DNA of 64,000 nt from Mycolicibacterium helvum. Its GTDB lineage: Bacteria; Actinomycetota; Actinomycetes; Mycobacteriales; Mycobacteriaceae. The notes beneath the pieces were generated by a model, which searched no databases, was not told where the DNA came from, and saw only the letters and a list, made by a program, of their open reading frames with translations. How positions within the stretch are numbered: position 1 is the stretch's first letter; every line of letters starts with the position of its first letter. This document shows positions 9,434 to 19,075 of the stretch, one piece after another. Location of the stretch: contig NZ_AP022596.1 in NCBI RefSeq assembly GCF_010731895.1, positions 310,001 to 374,000 on the forward strand, in the 5' to 3' direction. Both the position numbers and the translations under genes were made by a program.

Positions 9434-9659
9434 TTGCTTGACCTCCCACACTTACCTCGGCCGCACCGTGACCGTGATGGCCACCGCCCGGAACCACCTC
9501 GTCGACGGCCGCCCAGAGGATCGGCGCGTGCGTCCAAGGCTCGGACAACTTGTATGTCGCGGCGTGCTTACTCTTGCCAGGCAAGATCAGGAGGGCCAGG
9601 ACGGCCGCGAGCCCAAACGGGATGCCCACGAACAAGCCGTGGATGACAGCTGCATTCAC
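9420..9659 (-). CDS. small membrane protein of unknown function
   Basis: About 79 residues from the GTG at 9659, with one membrane segment ('[19 protein letters not shown]') followed by a basic stop 'PGKSKH' and a Gly/His-rich tail. It overlaps the start of the DUF5130 gene by about 14 bases and begins about 20 bases after the HNH gene stop, which supports membership of one operon. The start is uncertain: an upstream in-frame GTG at 9695 would overlap the HNH gene. Confidence 0.6.
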   Translation of the reverse strand: MNAAVIHGLFVGIPFGLAAVLALLILPGKSKHAATYKLSEPWTHAPILWAAVDEVVPGGGHHGHGAAEVSVGGQASGKW

Positions 9660-9678
9660 GAGGCAAACCGTAGCAGTC

Positions 9679-10311
9679 TCACGCCGCGCCCTCACCTAGG
9701 TAGCGCACCCAGGCCGGGTCGAGTTCCTTGATGGTGCACAACAGCCGCCAGTGCTGGCCCTTCGGCGGCATCGGCACCAGCCGCAACGTCCAGCCCAGCT
9801 CGGTCAGCAGCTTGTCGGCTTTGCGGTGATTGCATGTCGCACAGGCGGCCACGCAGTTCTCCCACGAATGCTCACCGCCACGGCTGCGCGGCACCACGTG
9901 GTCGACGGTGTCGGCCTTGGAGCCGCAGTACGCGCACCGGAACCGATCTCGGTGCATCAACGCAGCCCGGGTCATCGGGATACGCGCCCGGTAGGGCACC
10001 CGGACGAAGCTGCGCAGCCGGATCACCGACGGCACCACAATCGCCCGCGTAGCCGAATGGATCACCGGCCCGTTGGGGTCGTCGTGGACCACGTCGGCCT
10101 TACCGCACAGCAGCATGATCACCGCCCGGCGCATGGGGAGCGCCGTCAGCGGTTCGTAGGTCGAATTAAGTAACAGCACCCGGCGACGTCCCCACACTGA
10201 TCCGTCGGCCGGGCTGGGTATGTGAGGGTCGGCGTGCAGGCTTGAGCTCGGTTGGGACCCGGTCGGGCCCGCCGCGGCGAGGTGACCGCGGTTCCGTTTA
10301 CGCTGCGCCAT
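9679..10311 (-). CDS. HNH endonuclease domain protein (Rv2469c-like)
   Basis: A 210-residue protein from the ATG at 10311, which has GGAGGACGA directly upstream. The N-terminal part includes '[20 protein letters not shown]', typical of actinobacterial HNH proteins of this group. The C-terminal HNH domain is intact: 'CAYCG', '[12 protein letters not shown]' with the catalytic His, then '[15 protein letters not shown]'. This domain cuts DNA in other proteins, but the role of this conserved chromosomal member is not established. Start of a three-gene minus-strand operon. Confidence 0.88.
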   Translation of the reverse strand: MAQRKRNRGHLAAAGPTGSQPSSSLHADPHIPSPADGSVWGRRRVLLLNSTYEPLTALPMRRAVIMLLCGKADVVHDDPNGPVIHSATRAIVVPSVIRLRSFVRVPYRARIPMTRAALMHRDRFRCAYCGSKADTVDHVVPRSRGGEHSWENCVAACATCNHRKADKLLTELGWTLRLVPMPPKGQHWRLLCTIKELDPAWVRYLGEGAA

Positions 10312-10441
10312 TCGTCCTCCGGCAACCAGTGCACCACGGATTCGCGGCGATCGCACGGTTATTTGTGCGGTGTGCCCAGGTCAAATCCGTGAACATCGGG
10401 TGACGTCGGTGGCGGCCGAGGCGGATGTACACAATGGTGGG

Positions 10442-10852
10442 GTGACAGAGACTCAGGCCAACGGGGATCCGCAGACGTTTTACGACGCGGTGGGCGGCGC
10501 TGAGACGTTCCGCAAGATCGTGTCCCGCTTCTACGAGCTGGTTCGAGAGGATGAAGTGCTGCTTCCGCTCTACCCGCCAGACGAGCTCGACGGCGCCGAA
10601 GACCGCCTGCGGATGTTCCTCGAGCAGTACTGGGGCGGCCCGCGAACGTACGGCGAGCAGCGGGGCCATCCCCGGCTTCGGATGCGTCATGCCCCGTTCC
10701 GGATCGGCTTCCTGGAGCGCGACGCCTGGCTGCGCTGCATGCACACCGCCGTCGCGTCGATCGACTCCCAAACGCTCGACGACGAGCACCGCCGTGAACT
10801 CCTGGCCTATCTCGACATGGCCGCGCAATCGATGGTCAACTCCGCCTTCTAA
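10442..10852 (+). CDS. glbO: group II truncated hemoglobin O
   Basis: About 136 residues from the GTG at 10442. The body '[22 protein letters not shown]' through '[14 protein letters not shown]', '[11 protein letters not shown]' and '[15 protein letters not shown]' is nearly invariant in mycobacterial TrHbO. It carries the proximal His in 'MRHAPF', the CD1 Tyr region 'FYELV' and the G8 Trp in 'DAWLR'. The haem protein binds oxygen and is implicated in respiration or nitric oxide handling. The N-terminal extension before 'TFYDAV' makes the exact start uncertain. aglA follows after 9 bases. Confidence 0.93.
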   Translation: MTETQANGDPQTFYDAVGGAETFRKIVSRFYELVREDEVLLPLYPPDELDGAEDRLRMFLEQYWGGPRTYGEQRGHPRLRMRHAPFRIGFLERDAWLRCMHTAVASIDSQTLDDEHRRELLAYLDMAAQSMVNSAF

Positions 10853-10861
10853 AGGACGCCT

Positions 10862-12439
10862 GTGACCCACGCTGCTGGCGCCCCGTGGTGGGCGAACGCG
10901 ATTTTCTACCAGGTCTACCCCCGCTCGTTCGCCGACAGCAATGGTGACGGGGTCGGCGACCTCGACGGCGTGAGCGCCCACCTCGACCACTTGAGCCAGC
11001 TCGGTATCGACGCGATCTGGCTGAACCCGGTCATGGTCTCCCCGATGGCCGACCACGGCTACGACGTGGCCGACCCGCGCGACGTCGATCCTCTGTTCGG
11101 CGGTCTGGTCGCACTGGATCGGCTGATCGCCGAGGCACATGCCCGCGATATCCGGATCACGATGGACCTGGTGCCCAACCACACCAGCTCTGCGCACGCC
11201 TGGTTCCAGGCCGCCCTGGCCACCGCCCCGGGAAGCGCTGCGCGACAACGCTATATCTTCCGCGACGGTCTCGGACCCGACGGCGAAATCCCGCCGAACA
11301 ACTGGGTATCGGTGTTCGGCGGGCCGGCCTGGACCCGGATCACCGAGCCGGACGGCACACCTGGCCAGTGGTACCTGCACCTCTTCGATGCCGAACAGCC
11401 AGATATCAACTGGGACAACCCCGAAGCGTTCGAGGATCTGGAGAAGACGCTGCGGTTCTGGCTCGACCGCGGTGTGGACGGATTCCGGATCGACGTCGCG
11501 CACGGCATGGCCAAGCCACCCGGGCTGCCGGACATGGCCAACCCTGACATCGAGATGCTCACCCTCGACGACGACGATCCCCGCTTCAACCACGATGGTG
11601 TGCACGCCATCCACCGCGGCATCCGCTCGGTGCTCGACGACTACCCACACGCGGTGACCATCGGCGAGATCTGGGTGTTCGAGAACGAGGACTTCGCCAA
11701 GTATCTGCGCCCCGACGAACTGCACATGGGGTTCAATTTCCGTTTGGTACGCGCCGAATTCGACGCCACTGACATCCGCGAGGCAATCGAGAACGCGCTG
11801 GCGGCAGCCTCCCTCGCCGACGCCAGCCCGACCTGGACGTTGTCCAATCACGACGTCGAACGCGAGGTCACCCGCTATGGCGACGGCGCGACGGGACTGG
11901 CCCGGGCCCGCGCCATGGCGATGGTGATGCTGGCGCTGCCGGGGGCGATGTTCCTCTACAACGGCGAGGAACTCGGCCTGCCCAACGTCGACCTGCCCGA
12001 CGAGGTGTTGCAGGACCCGGTCTGGGAGCGCTCTGGGCACACCGAGCGCGGCCGCGACGGCTGCCGGGTGCCGATGCCGTGGACTGGCGACGCTCCCCCG
12101 TTCGGGTTTTCGTCCAACCCCGACACCTGGCTACCGATGCCGGCAGCGTGGGCATCGCTGACGGTCGAGCGGCAGTTGGCAGATCCGGATTCGACGCTGG
12201 CGTTCTTCCGCACGATTCTGCAGTTGCGGCGACGGCGTTTTCACTTCACCGATTACGACGTTGAATGGCTGCAGTTGCGCGACGACGCCGTGGCGTTCCT
12301 GTCCGGCGGCGTGTTGTGCGTGCTGAACACGGGGAGCACCGCGCTGCCCCTTCCTCCCGGCGAATTTCTCACGGCCAGTGCGCCGTTGGTCGGTGGCGAG
12401 CTGGCGCCGGATTCGGCCGCGTGGATCGCGACGGACTAG
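10862..12439 (+). CDS. aglA: GH13 alpha-glucosidase
   Basis: A 525-residue cytosolic glycoside hydrolase of family 13, oligo-1,6-glucosidase type. Visible landmarks: 'FYQVYPRSFADSNGDGVGDLDG' at the N-terminus, 'DLVPNHTS' (region I), 'GFRIDVAHG' with the nucleophile Asp near 210, 'IGEIWVF' with the acid/base Glu near 268, and 'LSNHDVER' with the third Asp near 331. The GTG start follows AAAGGA. It is coupled to glbO and ends with a 4-base overlap against the convergent DUF1345 gene. The preferred substrate (maltose, isomaltose or trehalose-related) cannot be read from sequence. Confidence 0.95.
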   Translation: MTHAAGAPWWANAIFYQVYPRSFADSNGDGVGDLDGVSAHLDHLSQLGIDAIWLNPVMVSPMADHGYDVADPRDVDPLFGGLVALDRLIAEAHARDIRITMDLVPNHTSSAHAWFQAALATAPGSAARQRYIFRDGLGPDGEIPPNNWVSVFGGPAWTRITEPDGTPGQWYLHLFDAEQPDINWDNPEAFEDLEKTLRFWLDRGVDGFRIDVAHGMAKPPGLPDMANPDIEMLTLDDDDPRFNHDGVHAIHRGIRSVLDDYPHAVTIGEIWVFENEDFAKYLRPDELHMGFNFRLVRAEFDATDIREAIENALAAASLADASPTWTLSNHDVEREVTRYGDGATGLARARAMAMVMLALPGAMFLYNGEELGLPNVDLPDEVLQDPVWERSGHTERGRDGCRVPMPWTGDAPPFGFSSNPDTWLPMPAAWASLTVERQLADPDSTLAFFRTILQLRRRRFHFTDYDVEWLQLRDDAVAFLSGGVLCVLNTGSTALPLPPGEFLTASAPLVGGELAPDSAAWIATD

Positions 12440-13110
12440 AGGCCCGAGGCGATCAGGTTCACCACCGAGGCGACGATGACCGCGCCGAACACGAACGACA
12501 GCAGTCCGTGCCCTAGTGCGGTAGCGCGCATCCGGGTCGAGGTGAGGTTGGTGTCGGAGATCGCGAAGCTCATCCCGACCGCAAAGCCGACGTAGAAGAA
12601 GTCCTTGTAGCAGGGTTCGTCTTTCTGCCCCGGCGGACTGTTGAAGTCGATTCCGCCGGGGCGCGCTGGATCGAAATAGTGCTTGGCATAGACCATCGCG
12701 TACAGGGTGTGGATGGTCAGCCACGACAGCACGACACTGCCGATGGCCATCCAGCCCGCGCCGGCATCGACGTGGACGCCCTGGGAAGCCTGCTGGCTGC
12801 GGCCCAAGAGGATTCCGACGCCGACCAGGCTGGCCACCGCGCCGCCGAGCACCAGGGAGAAGACGACCCACGGCAGGGGTTGCTCCTGACCTGCATGACC
12901 CGCCGTCTCGTCGGCATCGAACGGCCACAAGGATATCCACGTCCAGCCGGTGAAGATGAGCGCCAACGCCGTCCAGCCGCCGAGCAATGACAGCATCCCA
13001 TTTCGGTCCCAGAGCACTGCCGTCACGACCGCGCCGACCACAACGCCGACGGTGACCCGGGCCGCCGGGCTCTTCCAGAACGGCAGCTTGCCATGCACGG
13101 TCTCAGCCAT
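12436..13110 (-). CDS. DUF1345 integral membrane protein
   Basis: About 224 residues with roughly five membrane segments (near residues 18-34, 40-57, 80-102, 120-145 and the C-terminus). Its 'WLTIHTLYAMVYAKHYFD' motif is characteristic of DUF1345 proteins, as is the later 'YKDFFYVGFAVGMSFAISDTNLTS'. The function of the family is unknown. An alternative start lies three codons upstream at 13119. It converges on aglA. Its 5' side adjoins the left copy of the 27-bp repeat that bounds the catabolic island. Confidence 0.85.
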   Translation of the reverse strand: MAETVHGKLPFWKSPAARVTVGVVVGAVVTAVLWDRNGMLSLLGGWTALALIFTGWTWISLWPFDADETAGHAGQEQPLPWVVFSLVLGGAVASLVGVGILLGRSQQASQGVHVDAGAGWMAIGSVVLSWLTIHTLYAMVYAKHYFDPARPGGIDFNSPPGQKDEPCYKDFFYVGFAVGMSFAISDTNLTSTRMRATALGHGLLSFVFGAVIVASVVNLIASGL

Positions 13111-13118
13111 GCCCGACA

Positions 13119-13145
13119 CTAACGCAGTACTAGCGCGGAGTCTCC
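13119..13145. repeat. left copy of the 27-bp direct repeat bounding the catabolic island
   Basis: CTAACGCAGTACTAGCGCGG followed by A and GTCTCC. The other copy at 25145-25171 differs at one base and is the final nine codons, including the stop, of the conserved gene at 25145-25792. The left copy is not part of any gene. This is the pattern left when DNA enters at the 3' end of a gene and duplicates the target. Confidence 0.85.
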
Positions 13146-13154
13146 TACTGATAC

Positions 13155-14882
13155 TTATTCAGCAACAGCGATTTTCGGGTTGTCCATAAAACGCGTGAAC
13201 GCCGCTACGGCATCCCGGTCCGTGTCCTCGCGCATCGCGGTGCGCTGTGCGGTTACCGACGCCTTGTACGCTCGGACCTGACGCATCTGGTCGGCTGGCG
13301 ACCAGCCCAGAACCTGGCCACCGATCGCCGCGACATCCTCGACACAGGCCAGACCCGCATCCTTACATTGGATGCGAATACGGGTGCGCCGTTCGAGCAC
13401 GTCGGCCACCGTCAGGGCGCCCTCGCAGAGAAAAGCGTACATCGCTTCGACTCTTGTGTACGGTGCCGCACCTGCGAGTGGCGCACCGAGCGCAGGGTCC
13501 GCAGCGACCAACGAAAGCAGCTCTTCGGTGACGTCGCCGTACCGGTTGAGTAGACGCTTTACAGCGGTAGGCGTCATCTTGGCTTCCCCGGCCAACTTCT
13601 GGTGGTTCTCCAGGAGGTCGCGGTATCCGCGTGCTCCAACCAGTGGCAGCTTGGACGTAGCCGATGGCCGGCCCACCCGCAGATCGTCGGCGACAACATC
13701 CATCACATCCTTGGCCATTACCCGATAGGTCGTGTACTTGCCACCGGCAATCACCGAAATGCCCGGCAGCGGAGTGCTTATCGAATGTTCCCGGCTGATC
13801 TTGGTGGTGTCGACCTCGTCACCTGAATGCACCAATGGCCGAAGACCGGCGAACACACCCTCGATGTCGTCTGTGCTCAGAGGGTGCTTGAGTATCGAGT
13901 TCACCTTGGATAGTAGGTATTCCACGTCGACTCGGGTCGGCAGCGGCGTGCCCGTGTCCTCGCGCCACTCGGTGTCGGTGTCACCGATGAGCCAATGGCC
14001 ATCCCACGGGATGACGAACAACACGCTCTTCTCGGTCCGCATCAGCACCCCGGCTTCAGACTCGATCCGGTCGCCGGGCACGACGATGTGAATTCCCTTC
14101 GAAGGTCGGACGGCAAAGTCGGCCTGGCGCCCAGGAATCATCTCCAGGACGTGCCCAGCCCATGGACCCGCGGCCACGACAACGTGGCGCGCCTGGACGT
14201 CGAACTCGGTATCGGTGAGCATGTCGCGCGCGTGCACCCCGCACACCCGCCCCCCCACGACGGATAATCCCGTCGCCCGCACCTTCGTCAGCATCGCAGC
14301 TCCCCGCTCAGCGGCGGTGCGCGCGACGGTCATTGCGTACCGGGCATCATCTTCGATGGCGTCATAGAACTGGATTCCACCGACATAGGCCTGCGGGTCC
14401 AACCCGGGCGCCGTTCGCCGCATCCGCCGCTTGCTCAGATGCCGGTGCACCGGCACCGCACCGGCACCACCCATCGAGTCGTAGAGCGCCAGACCCGCCC
14501 CGAGATAGCCACGCTCCCATACCCGATGGGTGAGAGGCCATATGAGTGGTACCGGCTTCACCAGGTGCGGTGCGATGGTCTCGAGAAGCAGCTTGCGCTC
14601 GCGCAGGGCTTCGCGGACCAGTGCGAAGTCAAGCATCTCCAGGTAGCGGAGACCGCCGTGAATCAGCTTGCTGGACTTACTCGAAGTGCCGGAGGCGTAG
14701 TCATCGGCTTCCAACAGCACTGCCGAGAGACCGCGAGATTCCGCGTCCAGCGCGACGCCCACCCCGGTGATGCCCCCGCCGATCACGGCGACATCGAAGA
14801 TCTCTGTCTCGGCGCGGGCCCGGTCGGCGATGCGCTGCTGGCGGGACAACCGTCCGGGACGCTGAGTGTTCTCGTAATTCAT
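13155..14882 (-). CDS. FAD-dependent glycerol-3-phosphate (polyol-phosphate) dehydrogenase
   Basis: A 575-residue GlpD-family flavoprotein. The FAD-binding 'VIGGGITGVGVALDAESRG' lies near residues 32-50, followed by 'GTSSKSSKLIHGGLRYLE', the conserved GlpD signature; 'GGKYTTYRVMAKD' is near 395 and a C-terminal DAO_C domain is present. The family oxidises glycerol-3-phosphate to dihydroxyacetone phosphate at the membrane, passing electrons to quinone. In erythritol pathways a homologue (EryB) oxidises erythritol-phosphate. Placed with an FGGY kinase and an ABC importer, a polyol-phosphate substrate is likely. It is the last gene of the minus-strand island and has its own promoter region containing the repressor-like site at 14903-14920. 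Confidence 0.88.
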   Translation of the reverse strand: MNYENTQRPGRLSRQQRIADRARAETEIFDVAVIGGGITGVGVALDAESRGLSAVLLEADDYASGTSSKSSKLIHGGLRYLEMLDFALVREALRERKLLLETIAPHLVKPVPLIWPLTHRVWERGYLGAGLALYDSMGGAGAVPVHRHLSKRRMRRTAPGLDPQAYVGGIQFYDAIEDDARYAMTVARTAAERGAAMLTKVRATGLSVVGGRVCGVHARDMLTDTEFDVQARHVVVAAGPWAGHVLEMIPGRQADFAVRPSKGIHIVVPGDRIESEAGVLMRTEKSVLFVIPWDGHWLIGDTDTEWREDTGTPLPTRVDVEYLLSKVNSILKHPLSTDDIEGVFAGLRPLVHSGDEVDTTKISREHSISTPLPGISVIAGGKYTTYRVMAKDVMDVVADDLRVGRPSATSKLPLVGARGYRDLLENHQKLAGEAKMTPTAVKRLLNRYGDVTEELLSLVAADPALGAPLAGAAPYTRVEAMYAFLCEGALTVADVLERRTRIRIQCKDAGLACVEDVAAIGGQVLGWSPADQMRQVRAYKASVTAQRTAMREDTDRDAVAAFTRFMDNPKIAVAE

Positions 14883-14902
14883 GGGATCCGCGTGCCTATC
14901 TA

Positions 14903-14920
14903 AAGTATGACGTCTGACAA
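14903..14920. promoter_or_regulatory. predicted operator upstream of the FAD dehydrogenase
   Basis: Matches the inverted repeat TTGTCAGACGTCTGACAA with one full half site (GACGTCTGACAA) and a weaker other half. It lies 21-38 bases ahead of the start codon. The same element occurs twice between the importer operon and the regulator operon (23480-23497 and 23599-23617), so the GntR protein encoded at 24358 is the likely binder. Confidence 0.65.
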
Positions 14921-14965
14921 TTTCGGGACGGCAGCCGTGTGCCTGGAAAGTTCTCTCGTAGGCGC

Positions 14966-16513
14966 CTAGCGCCCCACCGAGCGCCCACCCACGATGGTCG
15001 CCACCGCCGCGATTCCTTCGATGGCGTCCGGGGCGACAGCCAGCGGGTTGGCATCGGCAACGGTGACGTCAGCCCGAGTGCGCTCGACAAGGTACGCCTG
15101 CGTCGGGTCTCCGCCGGCCATCCACTCGGCGGACCCGGTATACATCGTCAGGGCCTCAGCCGGAGTCAGCCGTTCCGCGTGCTGCGGATGATTAACGGCA
15201 GAATGGATGCCCAGGAACGGGTCCGCACTCGTGACGTCACTGTCGGAACCGCCCGAGACGATCAAACCCGCGTCCAACAGGGTGCGCAGCGGATACGCCG
15301 CCGCCAGGCGTTCTGCGCCGAGCCGCGATGCGTAGACGCCGTCGCGCTGCCCGCGCAGGTAGGCGAATCCGGGCTGCGTGGATACCCCGACCCGGACCTC
15401 GGCGGCTCTGGCAATAACCTCCATCGAAGGCATGCCGAAGTGCTCGACACGATGCCGCAACGGATTTCCCGGCGCACAGACCGCGGCGATCGCTTCGACC
15501 GCGTCGGCCACGGCAACATCGCCGATTGCGTGCACCCCGAACTGAATGCCCAGTCGTTCGGCATGGGAGAACAACGCGATGAGTGTGTCGCGGTCACGCA
15601 GCGTGACACCCAGCTCCTCAGGGGCATCGTCGTAGGCCACGCTCAGCCGCGCGGTGCGCGATCCCAGAGACCCGTCGGCGCAAACGTCACCTCCCCCGTG
15701 CCGGTAGCCGGCTGCGGCGATCGCCGCGACGTCTTCAGTGCTCCACAAAATGTGCACCCGCACAGGGAGATTGGCGTGGAGGTTGCGCAGCACCGCAACA
15801 TCGCGGTCGTCGAACAGCTCGCCGCCCTCGATGGCGTGCAGGGTGGTCAAACCCAGGTCGGCGGCGTACTGCGCCGCAAAGCGCAAATTTTCCTGCGCGT
15901 ACTCCAATGGCAGCACCGCACCGAGCCGCTCCTTCGCCAGCCCGCTGAGCGACTCCTGCATGCGTCCGGCGTAGTCGCGGGCCGCCGCTTGCAGGTCCAG
16001 CAGGTCCGCCGCCACCGAGTTGATGAGCGAATAGTGCAGCCCCCGGTCATTGATGTAGAGCGGTCGGTCGGGGCAAACCTGGTCAAGTTCGGCGAGCGTC
16101 GGTGCACGCCCCTCCTGCAACCGCGCTTCGTCGAGTTGCCCTGCGATGACCCAGTCCGTCCCGGCGGCTGCCGGCGCACAAGCAACCCGATCCAGAACCT
16201 CGGCCACGCTCTGACAGGAGGAAAGGTCAACGGCACGCTTGTTGGCACCGGTGCTCATCATGTGAAAGTGCGTGTCGTGCAAGCCCGGTAGCGCAACCGC
16301 ACCATCGAGATCGTATACCGGTATACGGTCATCGAAGAGGTCCGCCTGGTCTCCGATGGCGACGATCTGCCCGTCGGCAATATGCAACGCCCCGCATATG
16401 GTGAAGGCATCGCCGCCAAGTATCGACCCGCCCGTGAGGATGTACTCGGACGGGGCGTCGGTTTTCAGCGACGCCAAAGGACGGGCGGAGTAAGCGCTAG
16501 ACAACGTGCGCAC
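14966..16513 (-). CDS. YtcJ-type amidohydrolase (Amidohydro_3)
   Basis: A 515-residue metal-dependent hydrolase. A beta-sandwich start ('YILTGGSILGGDAFTICGALHIADGQIVAIGD') is followed by 'LPGLHDTHFHM' (the HxH metal motif), 'LHAIEGG', 'GVHAIGDVAVADAVEAI' (third His) and 'VSGGSDSDVTSADPF' (catalytic Asp). YtcJ-like proteins hydrolyse amides or esters of largely unknown substrates. Its 5' end overlaps the kinase gene by 17 bases, so it is translated from the importer operon. Its presence in a polyol cluster suggests that the imported compound may carry an N-acyl, lactone or similar group; that is inference. The GTG start is not well supported by a spaced ribosome binding site. Confidence 0.85.
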   Translation of the reverse strand: MRTLSSAYSARPLASLKTDAPSEYILTGGSILGGDAFTICGALHIADGQIVAIGDQADLFDDRIPVYDLDGAVALPGLHDTHFHMMSTGANKRAVDLSSCQSVAEVLDRVACAPAAAGTDWVIAGQLDEARLQEGRAPTLAELDQVCPDRPLYINDRGLHYSLINSVAADLLDLQAAARDYAGRMQESLSGLAKERLGAVLPLEYAQENLRFAAQYAADLGLTTLHAIEGGELFDDRDVAVLRNLHANLPVRVHILWSTEDVAAIAAAGYRHGGGDVCADGSLGSRTARLSVAYDDAPEELGVTLRDRDTLIALFSHAERLGIQFGVHAIGDVAVADAVEAIAAVCAPGNPLRHRVEHFGMPSMEVIARAAEVRVGVSTQPGFAYLRGQRDGVYASRLGAERLAAAYPLRTLLDAGLIVSGGSDSDVTSADPFLGIHSAVNHPQHAERLTPAEALTMYTGSAEWMAGGDPTQAYLVERTRADVTVADANPLAVAPDAIEGIAAVATIVGGRSVGR

Positions 16514-17978
16514 CTTTCATTCGCTCGTACAGGTCTTCGTAGGCCATTCTTCTTGCAGCAAAAGCGGTTTCGGTCTGCGGGTTTGGGACGAACGACTCGA
16601 AAGAGGCGGCGCAGGCGATGCTGGCTTCCGCGGCTGAGGCGTGTACTCCCAAGCCGACGAGTACGACCATCGCGGCGCCGAGCGTGCTGGCCTCCGCGCT
16701 CGATGCCCGCTCTGATCGCAGCCCCGAGGCATCCGCCTGTAGCTGGCACCACTGCGGCGACACGGCCGGACCGCCGGCAAGGCGAACCACCGACGCGGGC
16801 TCTCCACACACGTCATCCATCGCATCCACGATCTGCCGCACGCCAAACCCGTTGCTCTCTAGTACTGAGTAGGCCATGTCTGCGCGAGAGGTGCACAGTG
16901 TCAGACCGGTCCAGGTGGCCTGCGCACCATCGTCGAAATGCGGGCTGCGAGCACCCGAGAAGTACGGCGCTAACAACGGTGCGCGGCGACCGGACTCGCG
17001 TTCCCAAACCTCTTGGAGCAACTGCTGCGAAAGCTCCCCGCGCCCACTGCATGCGACGTCGACGTGATCGACGAACCAGTTCCACGCCGCACCGGACACA
17101 TAGTGCATACCCATGAGGACGTACCGCAGGTCACCGACGCCCCGATTGAGGACGAACCGGAAGTCGGTGACCGGTGTCGCGACGGGCCTGACCACGAAGG
17201 TCCCGGTGCCGGTCGTGACAGCGACCTGGTCAGCCCGGACCACGCCCATCCCCAAAGCGGCGCAGGGTTGATCACTTCCTGAGGCAACGATCGGGAGGCC
17301 TGCGGGCAGCCCGAGACGTTGCGCCACCCGCGGCCCGAGTGCACCGATTGCGCTGCCCGACGGCGCCACCTCAGGCAGCAGTGAAACATCCACGCCGACC
17401 TCCACGCCGAGGCCGCGGTCGTAGCTGTCAGTGTGGATGTTCATCAGCGAGAAGCAAGCGTTAGACGGGTCGGTGACACGTCTACCCGCGAGGCGGGAGT
17501 AGACGAACGCGTCCGCTGTCAGGAAGGCGTCGGCGTTGGCAAACACTCGAGGCTCGCGGTCGCGCCACCACAGGGGACGAGCGATCGACCACGAACTCGA
17601 CACCGGGCTACCCGTGATGGCACACACCTTGTGGCGCACGGGCGCTGGCATCGCATCGAGAATCTCGTTCGCGCGCTGGTCCATCCATAGCATGGCGGGA
17701 GCCAGGGGTGCACCGGACCGATCGACCGCAACAGTGCTGATCTGCTGGTTAGTTACGGTGAGCGCGCTGACCCCAGCGCTGTATGGGGCAACTTCGGCCA
17801 GCGCCCCAGCGGTGGCCGACCACCAGTCCTCTGCATCTTGCTCGGCAGCACCTGGAACGGGGCTGCACAGCGCCAGAGGGCGCGCCGCATGGGCGAGGAA
17901 TGCACCGCTCGCATCTACTACTGTCGCCCGGACCGACGATGTCCCAACGTCGACCACCAGTACTGACGGGGCGTTCAT
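16497..17978 (-). CDS. FGGY-family carbohydrate kinase
   Basis: A 493-residue protein. The N-terminal 'LVVDVGTSSVRATVVD' is the phosphate-1 motif of FGGY kinases. 'MLWMDQRA' corresponds to the W-x-D-x-R substrate region, 'GSDQPCAALGMG' contains the catalytic base Asp, and 'TTGTGTFVV' and 'RLAGGPAVSPQWCQLQADASG' form the ATP-binding C-terminal domain. Substrates of this family include glycerol, erythritol, xylulose and ribulose; this sequence does not tell which. The start ATG overlaps the dehydrogenase stop (ATGA), so it is translationally coupled. Confidence 0.92.
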   Translation of the reverse strand: MNAPSVLVVDVGTSSVRATVVDASGAFLAHAARPLALCSPVPGAAEQDAEDWWSATAGALAEVAPYSAGVSALTVTNQQISTVAVDRSGAPLAPAMLWMDQRANEILDAMPAPVRHKVCAITGSPVSSSWSIARPLWWRDREPRVFANADAFLTADAFVYSRLAGRRVTDPSNACFSLMNIHTDSYDRGLGVEVGVDVSLLPEVAPSGSAIGALGPRVAQRLGLPAGLPIVASGSDQPCAALGMGVVRADQVAVTTGTGTFVVRPVATPVTDFRFVLNRGVGDLRYVLMGMHYVSGAAWNWFVDHVDVACSGRGELSQQLLQEVWERESGRRAPLLAPYFSGARSPHFDDGAQATWTGLTLCTSRADMAYSVLESNGFGVRQIVDAMDDVCGEPASVVRLAGGPAVSPQWCQLQADASGLRSERASSAEASTLGAAMVVLVGLGVHASAAEASIACAASFESFVPNPQTETAFAARRMAYEDLYERMKGAHVV

Positions 17979-19075
17979 GCGCCTGGCGCCATCGCCTCGA
18001 CCACGGTAAAGGCCTCTCGCACATCGCGTTCACTGATCGGACGCGGCATGTTGCGCATAGAATCATCTGGGCTGCAGGCCCGACGTACGATCGCGTCCAT
18101 CACCGCGTCGTCAGCAACGGGCAGATCGATGTCGGCGGCAGCGGCCGGAAGTCCCACCGTGCGGTTGAACGCCAGCACCTCGTTGAGCCCGTTTTCGTCA
18201 GCGACCAAGACCAGGTGCACCAACAACCCATAGGCAACCAATTCCCCGTGCAACGCGGTGGACCGCGAAAACGGTTTGATCGCGTTGTGGATCGCATGGG
18301 CGGCGGCCAGACCACCACTCTCGAAGCCCAGACCGCTCAACAACGTATTGGCCTCCACCACGTTCTCGAAATCTCGGCGTCGATCCCGATCCCCGTCGAC
18401 GAAGGCCACCGCTCCCACGGCTGCGTCCAGGAGAGTTGATCGGCACTGCTCGGCGATTCCGCGCGCGGCGATGGTGCCAAGTCCTCCGGCGAGCACCGGG
18501 GCCTCAGCTTCAAGACACGCCCGTGCCTCGAATGTTGTGGCCATTGCATCACCCATACCCGAAATCAGGTACCGCGCTGGCGCTTCCGCGATGATATCGG
18601 TGTCAACGACGACTGCCGCGGGGCCTTCGGCATAGGTCTCGATCGAGACGACGGTCCCGGCGTCGTCGTAGATCACCGCCGCCGCCGCCGTCGGTGCGTC
18701 GGTGGACGCCAGCGTCGGCAGTACCGCAACCGGACGCCGCGTGCGGTGGGCACACGCCTTCACGGTGTCGATGATGGTGCCACCACCCACTCCCACAACA
18801 AAGTCCGCTCGCGCGCGCTCGACTTCATCTTCGACTGCCGCGATTCGTTCGAAGGTGCACTTCGAGGGCACCGCGACGAAGTCGAGGACCAGGCTGCCCG
18901 CCCCAGCGCGCATCCGATCCTCATACAACTGTTGCGATCTCGCCGAGAGGACCACGATCGCGCGAGATCCCAGATTTCCCAACCTATCCGCGATTCGATC
19001 TATCTCGCCAGGGCCCTGCCAATATCGCGTTGGTGCCCGAAAAGCCCGTGTCGGTGTGCAGTCCGGACTTGTCAT
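17975..19075 (-). CDS. iron-type (group III) alcohol dehydrogenase, glycerol dehydrogenase-like
   Basis: A 366-residue GldA-like enzyme. 'DFVVGVGGGTIIDTVKACAH' is the NAD-binding Gly-rich loop, 'PTLASTDAPTAAAAVIYDD' follows as in glycerol dehydrogenases, and the metal ligands are expected in 'GMGDAMATTFEARAC', 'GGLAAAHAIHN' and 'STALHGELVAYG' (Asp, His, His). It probably oxidises a polyol, or reduces its ketose, with NAD. It overlaps both neighbours by four bases (ATGA), a tight operon arrangement with the SDR and the kinase. Confidence 0.9.
   Translation of the reverse strand: MTSPDCTPTRAFRAPTRYWQGPGEIDRIADRLGNLGSRAIVVLSARSQQLYEDRMRAGAGSLVLDFVAVPSKCTFERIAAVEDEVERARADFVVGVGGGTIIDTVKACAHRTRRPVAVLPTLASTDAPTAAAAVIYDDAGTVVSIETYAEGPAAVVVDTDIIAEAPARYLISGMGDAMATTFEARACLEAEAPVLAGGLGTIAARGIAEQCRSTLLDAAVGAVAFVDGDRDRRRDFENVVEANTLLSGLGFESGGLAAAHAIHNAIKPFSRSTALHGELVAYGLLVHLVLVADENGLNEVLAFNRTVGLPAAAADIDLPVADDAVMDAIVRRACSPDDSMRNMPRPISERDVREAFTVVEAMAPGA

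Noticed and set aside
10298..12040. Minus-strand open frame of 580 codons across glbO and aglA
   Set aside because: Antisense to two genes with intact catalytic motifs; no support of its own.
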